This document shows, in pieces, positions 1 through 7,739 of a stretch of 50,172 bases of DNA; position 1 is the stretch's first letter, and each line of letters opens with the position of its first letter. Source of the stretch: a bacterium (lineage in GTDB: Bacteria; Sysuimicrobiota; Sysuimicrobiia; Sysuimicrobiales; Segetimicrobiaceae); assembly GCA_035307765.1 (NCBI GenBank), contig DATGHU010000050.1:1-50172 (forward strand), written 5' to 3'. The notes beneath the pieces are model-generated. The model was not told the origin of the DNA and did no database searches. It worked only from the letters and a program-made list of their open reading frames with translations. The position numbers were made by a program, and so were the translations under genes.

Positions 1-380
1 GAGCTCCGCTCGCCGGTCGCCGGGTCGACCTCCAGCACGGTCACCCCTGCCGCGGCGACGACGGCCTGGCGCGCGGCGTCGCACAGCGGGGCACGTCCGA
101 GGTTGGTGTGGATGACGATGCCGGTCGCGTTGATCGCCGGCGCGAGGCTCGGCGCGACCCGATCGACAAGCCGCGCCTGCACGTCGGCGAGCAGCGCATC
201 CACGCTCACCGCGGCAGGTTCCGGGCCCCCCCGGAGCAACGTCGCGCGGGCCTGCTCGACCGCGTCCCGCGTACACGCCACGACGAGCGCGCGGGGATAC
301 GCGGCCAGCGTCCCCAACGCTTCGAGCCGATGGAGAATGCGCTCGACCGAAGGTAGCTGGCGGAGCGGGGTGGCCCCCAT
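1..380 (-). CDS. selA: L-seryl-tRNA(Sec) selenium transferase, N-terminal part (runs off left edge)
   Basis: SelA is a PLP enzyme that converts seryl-tRNA(Sec) to selenocysteinyl-tRNA(Sec) with selenophosphate. About 126 residues are in the window. The translation starts MGATPLRQLPSVERIL and later reads NATGIVIHTNLGRAPL, the two landmark stretches of the SelA N-terminus; the PLP lysine lies beyond the edge. The ATG at 378-380 is chosen because the only upstream in-frame codons end at a TAG at 402-404, which is also the stop of the preceding gene. It is the last visible gene of the minus-strand run from rny. The presence of SelA suggests selenocysteine use, but no selC, selB or selenoprotein is visible here. 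Family assignment is firm; function is inferred from the family. Confidence 0.88.
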   Translation of the reverse strand, partial: MGATPLRQLPSVERILHRLEALGTLAAYPRALVVACTRDAVEQARATLLRGGPEPAAVSVDALLADVQARLVDRVAPSLAPAINATGIVIHTNLGRAPLCDAARQAVVAAAGVTVLEVDPATGERS

Positions 381-401
381 CCCCTGCCTACCGCACGCCG
401 G

Positions 402-626
402 CTACTTGAAGAAGGTGCCCAAGCCGAGTCCGACGACGATGACCACGGCGATCACCCACACGATGCGCAGCAGGTCGTACGTCAGCCGCCGCCTGAGCTC
501 GTCGTCGCTCTCGCGGGCAGCCACCCCTCCGGGCGTCCCCGCCGCGATCGGCCGAATCCGGGCGCCGCAAACCCGGCAGATGATCTTGCCGGTCGGGTTC
601 TCAGCACCGCACTTTGCACACTGCAT
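402..626 (-). CDS. Small zinc-ribbon protein with one C-terminal membrane helix
   Basis: This 74-residue protein begins MQCAKCGAENPTGKIICRVC, so it has two CxxC knuckles (C3/C6 and C17/C20) typical of the small zinc-ribbon domain found at the N-terminus of many unknown membrane proteins. Residues about 52-72 (IVWVIAVVIVVGLGLGTFF) form one hydrophobic helix near the C-terminus, so the ribbon probably faces the cytoplasm. The ATG at 624-626 has a GGAGGG ribosome site just upstream. It sits between the PHP phosphoesterase and selA in the same direction with short spacers. No specific function is recognised. Confidence 0.72.
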   Translation of the reverse strand: MQCAKCGAENPTGKIICRVCGARIRPIAAGTPGGVAARESDDELRRRLTYDLLRIVWVIAVVIVVGLGLGTFFK

Positions 627-653
627 GGTTACCCTCCATCTGCGATAACGAAC

Positions 654-1520
654 TCAGGACAGCCGCGCATCCCGGGCGGAAACTCCGGGACGCCGCCCGG
701 CCCAGCGCGCTCGGAGGGCCGGAACGACCTCCGGAGGGACCGGGACGCTCCCCAGCTGAACGCGGGTGGCAAACGCGCCCCCGTGGAAATCGGTGCCGCC
801 CGTCGCCACCAGCCCATACCGACGGACCATGGCCAGGTAGGCCGCCAACATCTCCGGGGTGTGGTCGGGATAGTACACCTCGATCCCCGCGAGGCCGTGC
901 GCGACGAGTTTCGGCACCCGATCGATCACCGGCCCACTGGCCTCCCAGCCCGGGTGGGCCAGCACCGGGACCCCCCCGTGACGCGCGATCACCTCAACCG
1001 CCTCTTCGGGCGCCAGCTTCAACCGTGCGACATACGCGGGTCCGTTCCGGCCAAGGTACCGTTCGAACGCCTCCTGGGGCGTGTCAACCCGGCCTGCCTC
1101 GACCAGCGCGCGGGCGATGTGCGGGCGCCCCACCGCGGCGCCGGCGGCGATCCTCTGGACTCTCGCCCACTCCACCGTCACACCGAGCGCGGCCAGCTTC
1201 CGCACCATTTCCTCGGCCCGGCGCAACCGCCCATCTCTCATCCGCCGCAGGAACGCCTGGAACGCGGGGTCGGCGAGGTCGATGAAGTATCCCAGGATAT
1301 GGACCTCGTACGCGTCGACATCGGTGTTGATCTCGACCCCCGGGATCACCTCGACCCCGTACGTCCGGCCCGCGGCGATGGCCTCGGCCAAGCCATCGGT
1401 GGTGTCGTGATCGGTCAGCGCCAGGATCGTCACCCCGTGCTCGCGCGCGGCCATGACGAGGCGGGCGGGGGGGAGGAGACCGTCCGATGCCGTACTGTGG
1501 GTGTGCAGGTCGATCCGCAG
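654..1520 (-). CDS. PHP-domain phosphoesterase (TrpH/RNase AM type) with probable CTG start
   Basis: A PHP metal-dependent phosphoesterase of about 288 residues. All PHP metal motifs are visible in order: RIDLHTHSTASDG (HxH), ALTDHDTTDG, the GVEINTD glutamate, HILGYF, VLAHPGW and GTDFHGG (DxH). The family includes YciV/RNase AM (3',5'-nucleotide and RNA 5'-end hydrolysis); the exact substrate here is not known. The nearest ATG, at 1452-1454, would remove the essential first HxH motif. Upstream in the same frame there is no ATG, GTG or TTG before a TGA, only CTG at 1518-1520 directly before RIDLHTH. I therefore extend the gene to that CTG. It follows spoVS by 13 bases, so translational coupling may help the weak start. 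Confidence 0.82.
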   Translation of the reverse strand: MRIDLHTHSTASDGLLPPARLVMAAREHGVTILALTDHDTTDGLAEAIAAGRTYGVEVIPGVEINTDVDAYEVHILGYFIDLADPAFQAFLRRMRDGRLRRAEEMVRKLAALGVTVEWARVQRIAAGAAVGRPHIARALVEAGRVDTPQEAFERYLGRNGPAYVARLKLAPEEAVEVIARHGGVPVLAHPGWEASGPVIDRVPKLVAHGLAGIEVYYPDHTPEMLAAYLAMVRRYGLVATGGTDFHGGAFATRVQLGSVPVPPEVVPALRARWAGRRPGVSARDARLS

Positions 1521-1533
1521 GGGTCGGCCGGGC

Positions 1534-1794
1534 CTACCGCGGGGAGACGATCAACTTGATCGCCGTCCGATCTTGACCGTCGATCTGCACGTCCGCGAAC
1601 GCGGGCACGCACACCAAGTCCAGCCCGCTGGGGGCCACGTACCCGCGGGCAATGGCGATCGCCTTCACCGCCTGGTTGATGGCCGCCGCCCCGATCGCCT
1701 GCAACTCTGCGGTCCCCTTCTCGCGCACGACCCCTGCCAGCGCGCCTGCAACGGCCGTGGGATTCGACTTAGCGGCGACTTTGAGAACGTCCAT
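1534..1794 (-). CDS. spoVS: Stage V sporulation protein S family
   Basis: An 86-residue protein, the exact length usual for SpoVS, starting MDVLKVAAKSNPTAVAGALA and ending AIKLIVSPR. SpoVS is a small Alba-like fold protein known from Bacillus sporulation and also found in many non-spore-formers, where its role is unclear. The ATG at 1792-1794 has a strong AGGAGG site about ten bases upstream. An open frame continues upstream but that part is low-complexity and resembles no family, so it is excluded. Position after rny and ymdB is the same as in Bacillus. Presence of spoVS alone is not evidence of sporulation. Confidence 0.93.
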   Translation of the reverse strand: MDVLKVAAKSNPTAVAGALAGVVREKGTAELQAIGAAAINQAVKAIAIARGYVAPSGLDLVCVPAFADVQIDGQDRTAIKLIVSPR

Positions 1795-1826
1795 GGGTGC
1801 GTGCCTCCTCAACGGAGCGGCGACGT

Positions 1827-1851
1827 GTCCCCGCGGGGTGCCGCAGGGGAC
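1827..1851 (-). other. Stable hairpin in the spoVS leader (no gene in 1795-2104)
   Basis: The 310-base gap between ymdB and spoVS holds no convincing gene. Within it GTCCCCGCGG (1827-1836) pairs with CCGC-A-GGGGAC (1841-1851): ten base pairs with a single bulged A and a 4-base loop. It lies 33 bases before the spoVS start codon and lacks a U-run on either strand, so it is better read as an mRNA leader or processing structure than as a terminator. The function is unknown. Confidence 0.5.
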
Positions 1852-2104
1852 CCTATTCTTTCGCGGGCACCCTGGAGAATCCTCCCCCCTGAGCCCTGGC
1901 GGGGCGGCCAAAAGCGCGTGAAAGGGAAGAACGGCCAACCCCTCGGGGCCCGGCGCGCGGGGCGTTTGGGGTCCTAGGGACGCCAGGACGGCGGCCCGCA
2001 CCCCCGGGACGCCGCCACTGCCGCCGTCCCCCACCTTCGACTCTTGAGGGTGCCGGACCGCCTGGGCGGCAGGGCCCGATTGTGAGGATGCACGCCTTCC
2101 GGGA

Positions 2105-2896
2105 CTATCCTTCCGCCCGGTATACGCGCTGGATGTGCGTGGTGCGACCGGTCTGATCGTCCACCTCGAGGACGACCGCGTTGAGCTGAGCGGGGCCCTT
2201 CGCAACGTCGAACCGCGCGGGGAGCAGGGTAAGGAACCGCTGGAGAACCTCCTCACGACCCATCCCGATGACCGAGTCCCGCGGCCCCGTCATGCCGACA
2301 TCGGTGATGAACCCCGTCCCGCTCGGCAGAATCCGCTCGTCGGCCGTCTGGACGTGGGTGTGGGTCCCGAGGACCGCAGATACTTGACCGTCGAGGTGCC
2401 AGGCGAGGGCGATCTTCTCCGAGGTGGCCTCGGCGTGGAAATCGACGACGATCACGGGCGTTTCCTGCCGCAGCCGCTCCGCCTGCTCCTGCCCGACCCG
2501 GAAGGGCGACTCCAGGGGATCGAGGAAAATCCGGCCCTGCATATTGAGCACGCCCACCGACGGCCCGCGGCGCCCCCCCGAGAGCGGGAAGACCCCCGCC
2601 CCCCGCCCCGGCGTTCCGGGAGGATAATTGGCCGGCCTCAAGAGCCGCAGGTCGCTGTCGAGCAGGGAGAAGACTTCGCGCGCCTGCCAGGTATGGTTGC
2701 CCCCGGTGACCACGTCCACCCCGGCGGCGACGATCTCCTCGAACGTCTCGCGGGTGATCCCGAATCCGCCGGCGGAATTTTCCCCGTTGGCAATCGCCAG
2801 GTCGACGCCCAACTCGCGGCGCAAGCCGGGGAGCATCTGAGCAAGCACTCGCCGCCCGGGTTTGCCCACGATATCGCCGATGAACAAGAGCTTCAT
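2105..2896 (-). CDS. ymdB: YmdB-family metallophosphoesterase (2',3'-cyclic nucleotide phosphodiesterase)
   Basis: A 263-residue metallophosphoesterase matching YmdB in length and motifs: MKLLFIGDIVGKPGRR at the N-terminus, then IANGENSAGGFGI, VTGGNHTW, VIVVDFHAEATSEK and LGTHTHVQTAD. YmdB hydrolyses cyclic nucleotides and in Bacillus affects biofilm and colony development. I start at the ATG at 2894-2896 (MKLLFIG) because 14 extra residues upstream are not family-like and a GGAGGAG site precedes this start. It lies between rny and spoVS as in Bacillus, with a short spacer to rny, so the genes are probably co-transcribed. Confidence 0.95.
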   Translation of the reverse strand: MKLLFIGDIVGKPGRRVLAQMLPGLRRELGVDLAIANGENSAGGFGITRETFEEIVAAGVDVVTGGNHTWQAREVFSLLDSDLRLLRPANYPPGTPGRGAGVFPLSGGRRGPSVGVLNMQGRIFLDPLESPFRVGQEQAERLRQETPVIVVDFHAEATSEKIALAWHLDGQVSAVLGTHTHVQTADERILPSGTGFITDVGMTGPRDSVIGMGREEVLQRFLTLLPARFDVAKGPAQLNAVVLEVDDQTGRTTHIQRVYRAEG

Positions 2897-2988
2897 CCCG
2901 ATCCCCGCTCCTCCACACGCAATGAGGGGACGGGCCATCGCGACCCGTCCCCCCGAGCTTCCCGCAGACGCCGCTCGGGCTCGGTGGT

Positions 2989-4551
2989 CTACTTGGCGTA
3001 TTCGATCGCCCGAGTCTCGCGCAGCACCGTCACCTTGATCTGCCCCGGGTACTGCAACTCCTCCTCGATCTTTTTGGCCATGTCCCGCGCCATCGACGCG
3101 GCAGTGGCGTCATCGATCTCCTGCGGCTTGACCAAGACGCGGATCTCCCGGCCAGCTTGGATGGCGTACGCTTTCTCGACCCCGATGAAGGACGTGGCGA
3201 TGCGCTCGAGGTTCTCCAGCCGCTTGATGTACATCTCCACCGTTTCTTTCCGTGCCCCCGGGCGCGAGGCCGAAATCGCGTCGGCCGCAGCCACCAGGAT
3301 CGACTCAACGCACGTCGCCTCGGCGTCCCCGTGGTGGTAGGCGATCGCGTTCAGCACCTCCGGGGGCTCGTGGTACCGTCGGGCGATATCCATGCCGAGG
3401 TCGCTGTGGGTTCCTTCCGCCTCGTGAGTGAGCGCTTTCCCGATATCGTGCAGCAACGCGGCTCGGCGCGCGAGCTCGACGTTGGCCTCGAGTTGCGTCG
3501 CCATCAGTCCCGCGAGCAGCGACACCTCGATCGAGTGTTGCATCAGGTTCTGTCCGTAGCTGAATCGGAAGTTCAGCCGGCCGAGGAGCTTCAACTCCTC
3601 CGGGTGGAGCCCGTGAACGCCGGCCTCGAAGGCCGCGCGCTCGCCGGCTTCGCGGATCCGGGTGTCGATCTCTTTTTGCGCCTTCTCGACCATTTCCTCG
3701 ATCCGCGCGGGATGAATCCGGCCGTCGCTGAGGAGCTTCTCCAGAGCCATCTTGGCGACTTCGCGACGAATCGGATCAAACGACGAGAGGGTCACCGATT
3801 CGGGAGTGTCGTCGATGATCAGATCGACCCCGGTCAAACTCTCCAGGGCACGGATGTTCCGGCCTTCCCGGCCGATGATCCGCCCCTTCATCTCGTCGTT
3901 TGGAAGCGGGATCACCGACACCGTTACCTCGGCGGTGTGGTCGGCAGCGCACCGCTGAATGGCCAGGGCCACAATCTCCCGCGCCGTCCGCTCGGCTGTC
4001 TCCCGAGCCTCCGTCTCGATTTTCTTGGCGGTTTGAGCCGCCTCGTGCTGAATTTCGACCTCGACCTTTGCCAGCAGTTCGTGACGCGCCTGCTCCAGCG
4101 TCAGACCCGCGATCCGTTCCAGCTCGGTCCGCTGACGCCGCTCCTGATCGTGCAGCTCCTCCCTAACCTTGGTAACCTCCTGCTCTCGCTGCGCGAGGGT
4201 CTGGTCCCGCTTCTCCACTGCCTCGAGCTTCCGGTCCAGGACCTCCTCACGTTGAATCAGCCGTCGCTCGAGCCGCTGAGACTCCGCGCGCTGCTCCCGG
4301 ATCTCCCGTTCGGCATCCCGCTTGATTCGGAACGCCTCATCTCTGGCCTCCAGAAGGGCTTCGCGCTTCTTATTGTCCGCCTCCCGCTCCGCTGTGGCTT
4401 TCGCGTTCTCAACGATTTTCTGCGCAGCGACTTCGGCCGTGCCGATCTTCGCCTCGCCGGCGAACTTCCGCAGAAGGTATCCAAGGAGGAAGGCCACCAC
4501 CAACAACCCAAGTCCCGCACCAACATACAGAACGGGGTTCAAGGGTGTCAC
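2989..4551 (-). CDS. rny: Ribonuclease Y
   Basis: A 520-residue endoribonuclease, the usual RNase Y length. An N-terminal membrane helix ([20 protein letters not shown]) is followed by a long charged coiled coil (about residues 40-195), a KH domain with [15 protein letters not shown], and an HD domain with [13 protein letters not shown] and AYHHGD. RNase Y starts bulk mRNA turnover at the inner face of the membrane in organisms lacking RNase E. With RNase J and PNPase also encoded in this window, the Gram-positive type RNA degradation set is complete. It is the first gene of the minus-strand run and has a strong promoter at 4661-4689. Confidence 0.97.
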   Translation of the reverse strand: MTPLNPVLYVGAGLGLLVVAFLLGYLLRKFAGEAKIGTAEVAAQKIVENAKATAEREADNKKREALLEARDEAFRIKRDAEREIREQRAESQRLERRLIQREEVLDRKLEAVEKRDQTLAQREQEVTKVREELHDQERRQRTELERIAGLTLEQARHELLAKVEVEIQHEAAQTAKKIETEARETAERTAREIVALAIQRCAADHTAEVTVSVIPLPNDEMKGRIIGREGRNIRALESLTGVDLIIDDTPESVTLSSFDPIRREVAKMALEKLLSDGRIHPARIEEMVEKAQKEIDTRIREAGERAAFEAGVHGLHPEELKLLGRLNFRFSYGQNLMQHSIEVSLLAGLMATQLEANVELARRAALLHDIGKALTHEAEGTHSDLGMDIARRYHEPPEVLNAIAYHHGDAEATCVESILVAAADAISASRPGARKETVEMYIKRLENLERIATSFIGVEKAYAIQAGREIRVLVKPQEIDDATAASMARDMAKKIEEELQYPGQIKVTVLRETRAIEYAK

Positions 4552-4660
4552 CCCCCCCAGTCAGCGTATGATCTATCTGTCGGCCGCTACCCCTCCATCC
4601 TGACCGCGTGGCCAGTGTTTGGTGTTGATGCTGGCATCCTCATCGGCAGATCTTCACCCT

Positions 4661-4689
4661 ATTGTATCGTGATGGTAAAATGCGGTCAA
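4661..4689 (-). promoter_or_regulatory. Sigma-70-type promoter for rny
   Basis: Read on the minus strand, TTGACC (4684-4689) and TACAAT (4661-4666) are separated by 17 bases, a near-consensus housekeeping promoter. It points to rny about 110 bases downstream and is divergent to the SCO1 gene. Assignment is by sequence match only. Confidence 0.78.
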
Positions 4690-4729
4690 GAAACCCTCAA
4701 CGCGGGCGGTAACACCTCGGCGTCCATGG

Positions 4730-4735
4730 TATACT
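4730..4735 (+). promoter_or_regulatory. -10 box (TATACT) of an apparently leaderless SCO1 transcript
   Basis: TATACT ends six bases before the GTG start codon at 4742. Transcription would therefore begin at or within one base of the start codon, leaving no room for a ribosome site. No good -35 hexamer is seen 16-18 bases upstream. Confidence 0.5.
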
Positions 4736-4741
4736 CGAAAC

Positions 4742-5431
4742 GTGGCAGCTTCGAGGCAAGAACCAGAGGCACCCGCGACGGGGGCGTCCCGTCGGCGCCG
4801 CCTGCCGTGGGCCTGGGTCGTCGTCGGACTCGTCGTGATCGCCGCCGCCGCGGCGGTCGTGGCGCGGACGCACGTCGCCGCGGTGACCCTCCAGGGGGCC
4901 GTCGTCACCCCGCCCGCGCCCGCACCGGACTTCACCCTCTTCGATCAGGATCGCCGGCCGGTTCGGCTCTCAGATCTCCGCGGCAAGAGCGTCGCGCTGA
5001 CGTTCCTGTACACGCACTGCCCGGACGTCTGTCCGCTGATCGCGACCAAGATGCACGAGACCTATCTCCAGCTTGGGGGCGCCGCAACACGGATCCAGTT
5101 CATCGCCGTCACCGTCGACCCGAAGGGCGACACCCCGGGCGCCGTCCGCGGGTTCCTCGCCACGCATCAGGTGGACGGTGAACTCCTCTATCTCACCGGG
5201 CCCGTCCCGGAGCTCCGGTCAGTGTGGGGCGAATACTTCGTCGGCACTGATGCCAAAGAGGTAAACCCCCAAGCGGTTTCCGCAGGGCCCACGTCCCCTG
5301 ACGTAGTGGACCACACCGCGATCGTGTACGTGATCGACCCGCGTGGGATGCTCCGCGTCTTCCTTCCTGCGAACTTCGACCCCAAGGACCTTGCCGCCGA
5401 CCTTCGGATTCTCAGCGCGGGCGCAAAGTAG
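4742..5431 (+). CDS. SCO1/SenC/PrrC family copper-binding thioredoxin-fold protein
   Basis: A 229-residue membrane-anchored protein. Residues about 20-42 form a signal anchor (LPWAWVVVGLVVIAAAAAVV), followed by a thioredoxin-like domain with the copper motif CPDVCP (within FLYTHCPDVCPLI) and the conserved distal histidine in DHTAIVYVID. SCO1 proteins deliver copper to the CuA site of cytochrome c oxidase or act as thiol reductases. No oxidase genes are adjacent, so the partner is not shown. The start is GTG at 4742, with a -10 box just upstream. It is transcribed divergently from rny and converges on the SbcC-like gene. Confidence 0.92.
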   Translation: MAASRQEPEAPATGASRRRRLPWAWVVVGLVVIAAAAAVVARTHVAAVTLQGAVVTPPAPAPDFTLFDQDRRPVRLSDLRGKSVALTFLYTHCPDVCPLIATKMHETYLQLGGAATRIQFIAVTVDPKGDTPGAVRGFLATHQVDGELLYLTGPVPELRSVWGEYFVGTDAKEVNPQAVSAGPTSPDVVDHTAIVYVIDPRGMLRVFLPANFDPKDLAADLRILSAGAK

Positions 5432-5525
5432 CGGCACCGGTCAAGACCATCGCGGGTCGCCGGGCGCGGGCTCGCCCCTCCCGCCACAGCGCACCGCTCG
5501 CTCCGATCAGGAGTGACCCGCCCGG

Positions 5526-7739
5526 TTACGGGCCGTTCGCGGAGACTTCGTCGGGGGCGGCCGCGGAAAGGCCCAACTCCTGAGGGATGGCGCCGACGTC
5601 GTGTCCCAGGATGATCAGGTGATCCGCGTAGCGATGGTAGTCCTCGTGGCATGTAAAGAGAAAGATCTGCCGCTCGCGGGAGAGGTCCCCGAGGAGGCGC
5701 ATCGCCGCGGCCTTTCGCCCTTCGTCGTAGGCGAGGAAGGGATCATCAAGAAAGAGGGGCGGGCGGCGGCCCTCGCACAGCACATCGATCAAGGCGAGCC
5801 GTAGAGCGAGATAACACTGATCCGCGGCCCCGCTGCCGATCTCCCGGGACGCCGCGTCGACCTCCGCCCACCCCTTGGGAGGACCCACCCACACGCGCGG
5901 CGCAAGGGTGTGTTCGTCCACCTCCACGCGGTCGTAGGCACCGTCCGAGACCACGCGCAGGTACCGACTCGCCCGTTCCTCGAGCAACGCCTTCCCCGGA
6001 ACCACGGTGAGCCGGTGGGCCTCCCCCAGCACGCGGCGGGTCAGTCGGAGAATTTCGATGAATCGTTGGAACCGCACGATCCGCTCGCGGACCTCCGCGA
6101 GCTCCTCCTCCACCCGGGCCAGCTCTTCGTTCGGTGACCGTCCGCTCAACCGGCCGTCCAGCCGTTGCAGAGCCCCCCGCCCCTCCTCGAGCCGGCGTGC
6201 TCGGGCTGCCGCGTCGTTTTGGAGTCGTTGAAACCCTACGGGATCCAGCCGCCGCAGCGCCAAGTTGGGATCCTCTCGTTCCGCGCGGACCATCGCGAGG
6301 TCGAGCAGGCCCCGCCGGTGCTCGTCGACGATCTCCTGCAGCCGCCGGCCCCCCAGGAGCTCGTCGACGAGTTTGCCTGACGAGGCCTGCCGGTGGCGGG
6401 CGCGCCGACACCGATCGGCGAGGTCCGTCGCGGCCTGAACCGATGGCACGCCGAGCGATTCCAGTTGATGGCGGAGCGCGGCGGCGGCCTCCTCGGCGGC
6501 CCGGCGCCGCTCCTCGAGGTCGCGAACCCGGCCCTGACGGGCCGCCCGGGTCACCGCTTCCAGCGCTGCCGCCCTGCCCCGCACCCGCGCCGCGACCGCA
6601 GCACTCCCCAGCAGCCCTGCGACAACCAACAGGGTTATACTCCAGCCGATCCTATCGACGGCGAGGAGCGCCACCCCCACCGCTCCAGCCACCACGGCCG
6701 CGAGACCGAACCCGGCCGGGCCCACCCCCAAGAGCGCGTGGTCGACAAACGATCGTGCCGCCGGCCCGGACCTCTCGATCGGGAGATCCGCGTCCCCCCC
6801 GTCCCCGAGAGCGGCCCGGAGAATGCGAAGCCGGGCGTCTGCCTCTTGCAGCCGCTGCAGGGCCTCGGCGTCCGGCTCAGAGAGGTGCAGAGCCTCGTCC
6901 TCGGCGGCCAGGGCGGCCTCGCGACCCGCTTTCTCCAGGCGGTCGAGCAGCGATTGCAGTTCCGTAGCCCGCTCGGTCAGCTGCGTCGACCGGGCGTCGA
7001 GCTCCAGGAGCCGCCGATTGCCCCTCATCAGCTCCCCGTCGTCCCGAACCTGCTGCTCCAATTCCCCGACCTGGGCGAGCAGGCGGTCCCGATCGGTGGC
7101 CGCCCGCTCGATCGCCTCGACTTCCGAGGCCAGCCGGCTCTGCTCGGCGGTGAGCGCCGCGATGCGGTCCTGATTCCGCTTGAGCGGGCCCGGCGTCTTC
7201 GAGGGGTGCGAGAGCCCGACTTCGAGCCCCCGGATCTTGTCGTCGATCGTTCGGAGCACGCGAGTCGCATCGGTGTCGGCCCCGGTCACAATTCTCGCCA
7301 GGCGGGTCCCGATCTCGCGACCTTCGTGCTGGATTCCCGCGAGGTCCCACTGGCGAATGTGCGCGGTGGCACGAAACAGGGTGAGGCTGGTCAGGCCGAG
7401 CACCTCGCCGATCTGCCGCTCTACGTCCTTGGGGTTGTCCCACGTCTCGCCGCCAGCCGCCAGCGAGACCTTCTTTGCCCCGAGGTCTCGGTGCAACCGA
7501 TACGAGCGATCCCCGGCCTCAAACTCCATGCTAACTTCGCCGGCCTCCGCCTCTCCCCAGGTCGCGTACGATCTGGCTTCCGCCGGCCTGACGGGAAACA
7601 GCGCCGCGGACACGGCAAGGTGGAGGGTCGACTTGCCGGCGTCGTTGCGTCCGTAGATGACGTTGAGCCCCGGGCCGCACTCCAGCGCCTGATCGACCAG
7701 TTTTCGAAACCCTCGGATCCGCAGGCGGCGGATGATCAT
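5526..7739 (-). CDS. SbcC/YhaN-like AAA ATPase with two central membrane helices
   Basis: A 737-residue SMC-like ATPase. The N-terminus MIIRRLRIRGFRKL is followed by a Walker A GRNDAGKST (residues 30-38); the C-terminal half has a signature-like GSGAADQCYLALRLALIDVL and Walker B PPLFLDDPFLAYDE. Between them lie coiled coils interrupted at about residues 336-385 by two strongly hydrophobic stretches, unlike classical SbcC but like Bacillus YhaN. With the overlapping SbcD-like partner it should form a nuclease complex acting on DNA ends, possibly at the membrane. The ATG at 7737-7739 overlaps the partner's stop by four bases; a longer open frame upstream is the shadow of that gene and is excluded. 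Confidence 0.87.
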   Translation of the reverse strand: MIIRRLRIRGFRKLVDQALECGPGLNVIYGRNDAGKSTLHLAVSAALFPVRPAEARSYATWGEAEAGEVSMEFEAGDRSYRLHRDLGAKKVSLAAGGETWDNPKDVERQIGEVLGLTSLTLFRATAHIRQWDLAGIQHEGREIGTRLARIVTGADTDATRVLRTIDDKIRGLEVGLSHPSKTPGPLKRNQDRIAALTAEQSRLASEVEAIERAATDRDRLLAQVGELEQQVRDDGELMRGNRRLLELDARSTQLTERATELQSLLDRLEKAGREAALAAEDEALHLSEPDAEALQRLQEADARLRILRAALGDGGDADLPIERSGPAARSFVDHALLGVGPAGFGLAAVVAGAVGVALLAVDRIGWSITLLVVAGLLGSAAVAARVRGRAAALEAVTRAARQGRVRDLEERRRAAEEAAAALRHQLESLGVPSVQAATDLADRCRRARHRQASSGKLVDELLGGRRLQEIVDEHRRGLLDLAMVRAEREDPNLALRRLDPVGFQRLQNDAAARARRLEEGRGALQRLDGRLSGRSPNEELARVEEELAEVRERIVRFQRFIEILRLTRRVLGEAHRLTVVPGKALLEERASRYLRVVSDGAYDRVEVDEHTLAPRVWVGPPKGWAEVDAASREIGSGAADQCYLALRLALIDVLCEGRRPPLFLDDPFLAYDEGRKAAAMRLLGDLSRERQIFLFTCHEDYHRYADHLIILGHDVGAIPQELGLSAAAPDEVSANGP

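Noticed and set aside
1795-2256. 150-residue N-terminal extension of the SpoVS frame
   Set aside because: SpoVS is complete at 86 residues with a strong ribosome site; the extension is low-complexity and overlaps ymdB.
5462-5477. Terminator between the SCO1 and SbcC-like genes (GGGCG...CGCCC)
   Set aside because: Only a 5-bp GC stem with no T-run; too weak to separate from chance in such GC-rich DNA.
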